A DNA stretch of 10,534 bases, taken from Ferroglobus sp. (lineage in GTDB: Archaea > Halobacteriota > Archaeoglobi > Archaeoglobales > Archaeoglobaceae). Below the pieces are notes generated by a model that had not been told where the DNA came from, searched no databases, and saw only the letters and a list, made by a program, of their open reading frames with translations. The stretch's first letter is position 1. Each line of letters opens with the position of its first letter. The position numbers and the translations under genes are program-made. The stretch spans positions 1 through 10,534 of the forward strand of contig WAJX01000168.1 in NCBI GenBank assembly GCA_015523665.1. The letters run 5' to 3'. Positions 5,567 through 10,534 of this stretch are shown piece after piece.

Positions 5567-6604
5567 CTAATAAATTTCAATTATCCTGTAATATGTATCT
5601 CTTCTTGCAGCTCTCCTGTTTACACTTCTGATCGCTTTTACGATTTCTTCTACTTTTGCAGGAGTGAAATCTCTACCCGTAGCTTTTATGACGTTTTCTT
5701 CGAGTAAAGTACCCCCAAAATCATTAGCTCCAAAGTATAAGCCTACCTTTGCTATTTCAAACCCCTGAGTTAGCCACGAAACTTGAAGGTTCCTAAAATT
5801 ATCGAGAACTATCCTAGATATAGCTAAAACCTTAAGATAATCTACACTCGACGCTCTTTCTCTCAACTCTGATTTACCCTCTTTAAAAGTCCATGGGATA
5901 AATGCTGTAAAACCTTTGGTCTCATTTTGTAATTCTCTAATTTTAATCAGATGCTCCACAATGTCTTTCTCTTCTTCAATATGTCCAAACATCATCGTTG
6001 CGGAGGTGGGTATACCAAGCTTATGTGCAATTCTCATAACCTCCAGCCACTCTTCAGCTTTACCTTTATTGCTAATCTTCATCCTTACGTTATCTGAAAG
6101 AATTTCTGCCCCACCTCCGGGAAGAGAATCAAGACCAGCATTTTTAAGTCTAATCAAAACCTCTTCAACATTCATATCTTCAATTTTAGATAGAAAAAGA
6201 ATTTCTGGTGGAGATAAGCTATGAATATGAACTGATGGGAATTTAGATTTTATCTCTGAAAATACCTTCTCAAACCATTCAATTCCAAGTTCTGGGTTTA
6301 AACCCCCTTGCATTAAAATTTGAGTTGCTCCAAACATCACAGCTTCTGCAACTTTTTTTAATATCTCATCAATAGAGAGGACGTATCCCTCTCCCTCTCT
6401 TTTTGCATAAAAAGCACAAAAATTACATTTCGAGATGCAAATATTGGTATAATTTATATTTCTATCCACAACAAAGGTTACCAGATCTCCACATCTTTTC
6501 CTCCTTATCTTATCAGCTATTTTTCCAAGTCTTGGAAGAGGTTCATAAAAAAGTTCTATAATTTTTTCATCACTAACTCTTTTCTCATAATAGTTTATAC
6601 TCAT
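5567..6604 (-). CDS. mqnC: MqnC, cyclic dehypoxanthine futalosine synthase (radical SAM)
   Basis: A 345-residue radical SAM enzyme that cyclises dehypoxanthine futalosine to cyclic DHFL in the futalosine route to menaquinone. The 4Fe-4S cluster is bound by CISKCNFC (C56, C60, C63). Family landmarks are VDRNINYTN, TQILMQGG, HIHSLSPPEI, GLDSLPGGGAEIL, ATMMFGH, GFTAFIPWTF, VSWLTQG and GANDFGGTLLEENV. MQGG, PWTF and SW.TQG set MqnC apart from MqnE, and the relatives CofG and CofH of F420 synthesis lack this set. Length is normal for the family. The ATG at 6604 has GAGGAG 6 nt upstream and lies inside the end of mqnA (20-nt overlap), so the two are translated from one message. The enzyme is cytoplasmic. 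Confidence 0.93.
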   Translation of the reverse strand: MSINYYEKRVSDEKIIELFYEPLPRLGKIADKIRRKRCGDLVTFVVDRNINYTNICISKCNFCAFYAKREGEGYVLSIDEILKKVAEAVMFGATQILMQGGLNPELGIEWFEKVFSEIKSKFPSVHIHSLSPPEILFLSKIEDMNVEEVLIRLKNAGLDSLPGGGAEILSDNVRMKISNKGKAEEWLEVMRIAHKLGIPTSATMMFGHIEEEKDIVEHLIKIRELQNETKGFTAFIPWTFKEGKSELRERASSVDYLKVLAISRIVLDNFRNLQVSWLTQGFEIAKVGLYFGANDFGGTLLEENVIKATGRDFTPAKVEEIVKAIRSVNRRAARRDTYYRIIEIY

Positions 6605-7376
6605 AACATAACTCCTCGTAAACTTTTAAAGCTTTTCTCTCTTTAGATCTAATCTCATGTATTAGAGTTTTAAAATAAATCTCTAAAAACTCTTGTGGTA
6701 GTCTATACTTTAAACTGGCTTCTTCAATTATCAAGTCCATATTCTTTTTCCCCCATCTCACAGAAGATAAGACATCTTCATCAACATCTTTACAGTTATT
6801 TCTCGAAACTGCAATTCCAAAAACCGCTGGAAGGTTTGTTAAATTCTTCCACTCTTCTCCTATATCCATAACAACTTTATAGGTCATTCTCGCTTTAATA
6901 GCTTCATCTCCTATAACAAGGGCATGATCGTAATTTTTCAACATCTCTCGAACTGAGCCATTAGCCACAACTATCTCGTTTTTCATCCCTAACTCATTTT
7001 TTATTATCTTAAGCATGTTTAAGGAAGTTACGGATTTTGAAGTTACCGCTATCGGTGAATCATCAAGCTTTCTTTTTTTTGATACGATAACAACACTATA
7101 TATCTCTCCATCCGATGCAACACAAAATTTATGACAATCTCTATTACTTTCATATTTCCGTTTTACACGTTTTTGCTTTAAATGATAAAAGGAAGGAACT
7201 GGAGCATAATTTACCTCACCTTTCTCCATCATCTCAGACAGTTTTCTTGGGTCAGCCTCAATTATTTCATATTTCCCATCTTTTTCAAGCTTATAGTAAG
7301 CTAAAAAATTATTTATCAATCCAAATTTTCCTATTTTTACCGACTCCATGAGTTTCATAAACTCGTTTTCCTCCAT
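6585..7376 (-). CDS. mqnA: MqnA, chorismate dehydratase
   Basis: A 263-residue enzyme that dehydrates chorismate to 3-[(1-carboxyvinyl)oxy]benzoate, the first step of the futalosine menaquinone pathway. It has the periplasmic-binding-protein-like fold of the family, with visible landmarks VKIGKFGLINN (13-23), YAPVPSFYHL, FCVASDGEIYSVVIVSK, SKSVTSLNML, ALVIGDEAI and a DIGEEWKNLTNLPAVFGIAVSR block. Length is close to that of other MqnA proteins. ATG 7376 has no upstream ribosome binding site, but a TATA box is placed for a leaderless transcript. ATG at residue 10 would match the usual family N-terminus better and cannot be excluded. It is followed by mqnC with a 20-nt overlap, while mqnE lies 65 bp upstream in the same direction. 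Confidence 0.9.
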   Translation of the reverse strand: MEENEFMKLMESVKIGKFGLINNFLAYYKLEKDGKYEIIEADPRKLSEMMEKGEVNYAPVPSFYHLKQKRVKRKYESNRDCHKFCVASDGEIYSVVIVSKKRKLDDSPIAVTSKSVTSLNMLKIIKNELGMKNEIVVANGSVREMLKNYDHALVIGDEAIKARMTYKVVMDIGEEWKNLTNLPAVFGIAVSRNNCKDVDEDVLSSVRWGKKNMDLIIEEASLKYRLPQEFLEIYFKTLIHEIRSKERKALKVYEELCYEYKLL

Positions 7377-7399
7377 TTCTTGATTTGAATAAATTTTAA

Positions 7400-7407
7400 A
7401 TTATAAA
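7400..7407 (-). promoter_or_regulatory. TATA box for mqnA-mqnC (leaderless)
   Basis: TTTATAAT on the minus strand, centred about 27 bp before the mqnA ATG, so transcription should begin at or next to that codon. The 65-bp gap after mqnE and this box suggest a separate promoter, though readthrough from mqnE is possible. Confidence 0.5.
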
Positions 7408-7441
7408 TCTATAGACAGATTAATTTTGGCACCTATGATGT

Positions 7442-8434
7442 TTAATGATACTGTAATATGTTAAAAAATGCATCTCTCTCAGCAGGTATTTTCCCCGCTC
7501 CTCTTATAAGCTGGATTAATCTCTCTTTATCGAGATAATCAGGTGTCATTGCTCCAGCAGAATGTGCTATTCTCTCCCCCATAACAGTCCCGTCTACGTC
7601 ATTTGCTCCATAATTAAGAGCTACCTGTGTTAACTTTTCTCCTAGCATTACCCAATAAGCTTTTATTCCTTTAAAGTTTGAGAGGACTATTCTTGATACT
7701 GCGATCGTTTTTAATATATCAATTTCATCTGTCTTCTCCCCACCGAGTTTAGTGTTTTTAGGATGATAAACCAAAAGAACAAAGGAGATAAATCCATTGG
7801 TTTTTTCCTGTAATTTTTTAAGCCTATATAAATGAAAAGCTCTATCTCTCAAACTTTCAACATGACCTATGAGCATAGTCGCATTACTCTTTATCCCAAG
7901 CTCATGAGCAATCTTCATAACTTTAAGCCATTGATGACTATTAGCTTTATTCGGAGAAATAATCCTCCTCACTCTATCAGATAGGATTTCAGCACCGCCT
8001 CCGGGGAGAATTCTCAGCCCAGCTGATTTTAATCTCGATAAAAATTCTCTAATGCTCATTCCCTCTTTTTTAGCATAGTAATAAATTTCTGTTGCGGTAA
8101 GAGCTTTTATAGTGGCATCGCACTTCTTACTTATTTCGTTGAAAATCTCCTCAAAATATTCAATTCCTATATCCGGGTTATGAGAACCAACTATGTGTAA
8201 TTCTTTAGCTCCAAGCTTTACAGCTTCTAAAGCCTCTTTTACAACCTCATCTACAGATTTTAAGTATCCGTTCTCATTTTGAAAAGCGCAAATCGGACAT
8301 TTAGAAGCACAGATATTCGTGTAGTTTATATGCTTGTTTATTGAAAAAGTAACTACTCCATTCATTCTATCAGCTGTTTCTCCTAATTCGTGGAGAGATA
8401 GAGAGAATAAATACTCAATTTCTCTCAGCTTCAT
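7442..8434 (-). CDS. mqnE: MqnE, aminofutalosine synthase (radical SAM)
   Basis: A 330-residue radical SAM enzyme that joins the MqnA product to the adenosyl radical of SAM, giving 6-amino-6-deoxyfutalosine. The cluster ligands are CASKCPIC (C42, C46, C49). MqnE-type landmarks are NKHINYTNIC, LHIVGSHNPDIG, IKALTATEI, LRILPGGGAEIL, ATMLIGHVE, YHPKNTKLG, IKAYWVMLG and GANDVDGTVMGERIAHSAGA. The region before the cluster is somewhat shorter than in many bacterial MqnE proteins. ATG 8434 is preferred to the TTG at 8440 because GGAGG lies 7 nt before the ATG but only 1 nt before the TTG. It overlaps the end of the glycosyltransferase gene by 20 nt, so it belongs to the nob1-gfcR-aglJ transcription unit. 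A second CofH-like role is less likely. Confidence 0.92.
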   Translation of the reverse strand: MKLREIEYLFSLSLHELGETADRMNGVVTFSINKHINYTNICASKCPICAFQNENGYLKSVDEVVKEALEAVKLGAKELHIVGSHNPDIGIEYFEEIFNEISKKCDATIKALTATEIYYYAKKEGMSIREFLSRLKSAGLRILPGGGAEILSDRVRRIISPNKANSHQWLKVMKIAHELGIKSNATMLIGHVESLRDRAFHLYRLKKLQEKTNGFISFVLLVYHPKNTKLGGEKTDEIDILKTIAVSRIVLSNFKGIKAYWVMLGEKLTQVALNYGANDVDGTVMGERIAHSAGAMTPDYLDKERLIQLIRGAGKIPAERDAFFNILQYH

Positions 8435-9335
8435 CCTCAATCCTCCTGTTGATCTTCTCTATTTCTCTCCTGAGCATTAAATTACTTTTATAAAGAACAT
8501 CGCTCAAAAACCCAAGGATTATTATTTGCAGTCCTGACATGATGAAAAGAGCCGTTAGAATAGCCAATAAATAATGAGAGATTCCATAAAACCAATCACG
8601 GACAGTTATAGCTCCAGATATTACGCCAAGAATTATTAAGAAAAATCCGATGAAATAAAAATACCTACCAGGACTGTATTTTCTGAGTAGGCTATAAATC
8701 GTCAATCCTATTCTTAACCCGTCTTTTAAAGGACTCAATTTTGTCTTTCCTACTCTTTTTTTATAGGTTATTGGAATCTCAAAAATCTTAAATCCCTTTG
8801 CTAAACTCTCAACGGTTAACTCAGCTTCAACCTCAAAACCTTTCTTTTCAATTTTAACAGACTTGTACACTTCTTTTTTCAATGCTCTATATCCAGTTAA
8901 GATGTCGTGTAATTCAACCCCATAAAGGATTCGAAATGCGAAATTCAGGATCTTATTTCCTATTAAATTGAGCTTTGTAAAAGCTCCTTTTTCAAAATTG
9001 GCAAACCTATTTCCAGTAACATGTTCAGCAATTCCTCTCTCTATTGGCTCAAGTAATTTTAAAGCATCCGATGGGTCATAGCTACCGTCTCCATCTACAA
9101 CAATAACTACATCACTCTCAACTATTTGAAAAGCTTCCATTATCGCCTGTCCTTTTCCTTTACCACTTTGAACTACAACATTGGCTCCTTCTTTTTTTGC
9201 TATCTCTCTTGTCTTGTCCATACTATTCCCATCTATTACAAGCACATCAGTAAATCCCAAGTTTTTGAATCCTCTTATAACCCGACCTATACTTTCTTCC
9301 TCATTTAATGTTGGAATTATAACTGTCACTTTCAT
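8415..9335 (-). CDS. AglJ-like family 2 glycosyltransferase (polyprenyl-phosphate sugar transferase)
   Basis: A 306-residue GT-A glycosyltransferase, probably moving a sugar from a nucleotide donor to a dolichyl-phosphate carrier at the cytoplasmic membrane face. The N-terminal domain has PTLNEEESIG (8-17), VLVIDGNSMDKT, QSGKGKGQA (56-64) and the metal/nucleotide DGDGSYDP (81-88). Acceptor-side motifs are EHVTGNRF and DILTGYRA (144-151). Two C-terminal membrane helices follow (about 226-245 and 255-277), with GFLSDVL between the second helix and a charged tail. This layout and the EHV.G.RFA...GA.T.LN pattern match AglJ, which adds the first sugar of the N-glycan in haloarchaea. A dolichyl-phosphate mannose synthase is the alternative. 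The start has no clear ribosome binding site and lies 30 bp after the gfcR-like gene; the downstream mqnE overlaps its end. Confidence 0.85.
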   Translation of the reverse strand: MKVTVIIPTLNEEESIGRVIRGFKNLGFTDVLVIDGNSMDKTREIAKKEGANVVVQSGKGKGQAIMEAFQIVESDVVIVVDGDGSYDPSDALKLLEPIERGIAEHVTGNRFANFEKGAFTKLNLIGNKILNFAFRILYGVELHDILTGYRALKKEVYKSVKIEKKGFEVEAELTVESLAKGFKIFEIPITYKKRVGKTKLSPLKDGLRIGLTIYSLLRKYSPGRYFYFIGFFLIILGVISGAITVRDWFYGISHYLLAILTALFIMSGLQIIILGFLSDVLYKSNLMLRREIEKINRRIEDEAERN

Positions 9336-9365
9336 GGTGTCTTTTTTATTTTTATAAGATTATCA

Positions 9366-9956
9366 TCATATTCTCACTATCTTAAGCATGCTTACAATCG
9401 GCACACCGTTTATTTCTTCAAACCCTTCCTTATCAACTATAACCGCTGAACATATCACCTTCCCATCTCTATTCCTAACATTCTCTATAACCTCAGTTAT
9501 TGTAGTGCCGGTTGTTATGATGTCATCTACAATTACACACTTTTTTCCATTAACTCTTGCAAAATTTTCACTAAAAGTTCCTGCATGATGCTTTGCCTGT
9601 CCATCCCATTTGAGTTTTTTGGGATAAAAAACCGCAAGTTCTGCAGTTAACTCTTCTGCAATCATCGTAGCTATCGATATCCCAGAAACCGCCACTCCTA
9701 TTACAACCTCTGGTTCTCCATAATCTAATATCATATCTGTAAGAATTTCTGCAACCCTCCTCAATCTAATAGCAGACGATGATATCCTATAAAGCTCTAT
9801 GTGAACATCTGACGGTATCAAATCTCCTCTTCCTTGAGTGAGCAACCATAAAGCTGTCTCTCTAGAAACGTTAAGTTCATCTGCTATCTCCCCAGTTGTT
9901 AATCCCCTCTCCTTAAGCTCTCTGGCTTTTTTAACAAGCTCTTTAATCTTGCTCAT
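9366..9956 (-). CDS. gfcR: GfcR-type regulator: helix-turn-helix plus PRTase domain (PyrE-like)
   Basis: A 196-residue two-domain protein. Residues 16-41 form a helix-turn-helix (LTTGEIADELNVSRETALWL), and the rest is a phosphoribosyltransferase fold like orotate PRTase, with the PRPP-binding loop VIVDDIITTGTT (141-152), GVAVSGISIA (87-96) and the KHHAGTF segment (122-128). This architecture is the archaeal orotate phosphoribosyltransferase-like protein. In Haloferax, GfcR activates glucose and fructose catabolism genes. In organisms without that pathway its targets are not known to me, so the symbol denotes the family only. The ATG has GGAGGG 7 nt upstream and overlaps the stop of nob1 by 4 nt (ATGA), a sign of translational coupling. 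Confidence 0.88.
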   Translation of the reverse strand: MSKIKELVKKARELKERGLTTGEIADELNVSRETALWLLTQGRGDLIPSDVHIELYRISSSAIRLRRVAEILTDMILDYGEPEVVIGVAVSGISIATMIAEELTAELAVFYPKKLKWDGQAKHHAGTFSENFARVNGKKCVIVDDIITTGTTITEVIENVRNRDGKVICSAVIVDKEGFEEINGVPIVSMLKIVRI

Positions 9957-10408
9957 CTTTTTACCCTCCTCAACACAACCTCACTTCCACAAATCGGACA
10001 AGCTTTAATATTATTATCTACTTTCTTACCACATCCTCTACAAATCTTTAACCATTTAAATGATTTAGTTATTCCTTTTTGAATTATTCCCTCACATTTT
10101 AATCCAAGACTTTTAGCAACATTTTGAATTGAATAATCATCAGTTACAAGAGTCGCTTTAAGCTCAAGAGCTTTCGCAATCAATTTTATATCAGCATCAC
10201 TTAATTTATATATATCTCCAGTTCTTTTTGCAGTCTCTCTCACCAATATCTCAAACTCTTTTTTAGAGTTCTCAACTTTTAAGTTTATTAATGACATATA
10301 GAATCTTGATTTTTCATCTTTTATCTCATCCACTATTTCTGGGATTGTTACCATCTTATCATACACAGCCTTCCTAAGAAATATGGCTGTGGAGTCAATT
10401 ACGTACAT
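9953..10408 (-). CDS. nob1: Nob1-type rRNA maturation endonuclease (PIN domain plus zinc ribbon)
   Basis: A 151-residue ribosome biogenesis nuclease that in archaea cleaves the 3' end of pre-16S rRNA. The PIN domain starts MYVIDSTAIF, with catalytic Asp5, then acidic positions in PEIVDEI (about E24-E28), LSDADIKLI (D71, D73) and VTDDYSI (D90, D91). The C-terminal zinc ribbon has CRGC (123-126) and CPIC (137-140) followed by a basic tail. Length equals that of other archaeal Nob1 proteins from this start. A longer frame from a TTG at 10465 is rejected because the family begins at the MYVIDST strand and the extension would overlap the divergent gene. No ribosome binding site precedes the ATG, so it may be leaderless. 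It heads the cluster with gfcR, aglJ-like and mqnE. Confidence 0.9.
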   Translation of the reverse strand: MYVIDSTAIFLRKAVYDKMVTIPEIVDEIKDEKSRFYMSLINLKVENSKKEFEILVRETAKRTGDIYKLSDADIKLIAKALELKATLVTDDYSIQNVAKSLGLKCEGIIQKGITKSFKWLKICRGCGKKVDNNIKACPICGSEVVLRRVKR

Positions 10409-10445
10409 TAGAAAGATATTTTTACTTCCATAATTAATTAATTTT

Positions 10446-10534
10446 GTGTATTTTGTAATTCTCAAACTTGATGAAGATAAAGAGATCGAGATCGGTAAAC
10501 TTGGTAGAATTGAGTTTAAGAAGGGGTATTATGT
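10446..10534 (+). CDS. DUF123 (GIY-YIG-like) protein, 5' part only
   Basis: Only about 29 residues are inside the window. From a GTG at 10446 the frame reads YFVILKLDEDKEIEIGKLG then RIEFKKGYYV, and it is open at the last base. The block IGKLGRIEFKKGYYV matches my recall of the start of DUF123 proteins, a group related to GIY-YIG nucleases and of unknown cellular role in archaea. No in-frame ATG occurs between the upstream stop (10431) and this point, so GTG is the likely start. There is no ribosome binding site, which suggests a leaderless message. It is divergent from nob1, with only 37 bp between the two starts, so their promoters must overlap. A competing ATG at 10471 in another frame gives an Arg-rich peptide without family resemblance. 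Confidence 0.7.
   Translation, partial: MYFVILKLDEDKEIEIGKLGRIEFKKGYY

Noticed and set aside
5916..6224. Plus-strand open frame inside mqnC.
   Set aside because: It is the antisense of conserved radical SAM motifs and is Ser/Ile/Leu-rich, as expected for a shadow frame.
5567..8434. The two radical SAM genes as CofG/CofH for F420 synthesis.
   Set aside because: MQGG, PWTF and SWLTQG in one, and HIVG, YHP and KAYWVMLG in the other, are MqnC and MqnE signatures, and mqnA lies between them.
8435..8440. TTG start for mqnE two codons upstream.
   Set aside because: The GGAGG motif is only 1 nt before the TTG but 7 nt before the ATG at 8434.
9349..9357. TTATAAAAA as a promoter for the aglJ-like gene.
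   Set aside because: It is centred only 18 bp before the ATG, too close for a leaderless start at that codon; co-transcription with the gene 30 bp upstream is simpler.
10409..10465. Longer Nob1 from a TTG at 10465.
   Set aside because: Archaeal Nob1 begins at the MYVIDST strand, and the extension would overlap the divergent DUF123 gene.
1..10534. CRISPR array, insertion sequence or toxin-antitoxin pair.
   Set aside because: No regularly spaced long repeats, transposase motifs or typical toxin-antitoxin pair were seen; the only PIN domain has a Nob1 zinc ribbon and no antitoxin partner.

Overview
This is an AT-rich archaeal window. The evidence for an archaeon is a Nob1-type PIN/zinc-ribbon endonuclease, a GfcR-type PRTase-fold regulator, an AglJ-like glycosyltransferase, a tRNA without an encoded CCA, TATA-box promoters with leaderless or short-leader starts, and GGTG/GGAGG ribosome binding sites. 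Three futalosine-pathway genes (mqnA, mqnC, mqnE) show a menaquinone-using, respiring organism. Together with a CPH-type CopB copper ATPase and a membrane-anchored c-type cytochrome, this fits Archaeoglobi or a related euryarchaeal lineage best. The lineage is an inference; no marker here fixes it.

Left part (1-4916): a metal-handling island, probably for copper. It is built around a divergent promoter region at 2330-2702. Leftward run a small SHOCT-domain membrane protein and the CopB P-type ATPase, which leaves the window a few codons before its expected end. Rightward run a secreted Met/His-rich protein and a second SHOCT-domain membrane protein, then a separate METTL7/UbiE-like methyltransferase with its own likely promoter. 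A leftward, membrane-anchored monoheme cytochrome c faces the methyltransferase. The divergent region holds two 19-bp direct repeats that bracket a likely TATA box, plus an inverted copy of their core near the other promoter, so one regulator could control both arms. The proposed division of labour is that CopB pumps copper out while the secreted Met/His protein and the SHOCT proteins bind or sense it at the outer face.

Middle (4917-5566): a tRNA-Arg(CCG) on the minus strand, followed by about 400 bases of very AT-rich non-coding DNA with small inverted repeats. The 3' end of the tRNA points at the metal island.

Right part (5567-10534): a leftward housekeeping cluster. nob1, gfcR-like, aglJ-like and mqnE are tightly packed (4-nt overlap, 30-nt gap, 20-nt overlap). 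mqnA and mqnC follow as a second unit with their own leaderless promoter and a 20-nt overlap. MqnA makes 3-enolpyruvylbenzoate from chorismate, MqnE makes aminofutalosine and MqnC closes the ring; mqnB and mqnD must lie elsewhere. At the right edge a rightward DUF123 (GIY-YIG-like) gene starts, divergent from nob1, and is cut by the window end.
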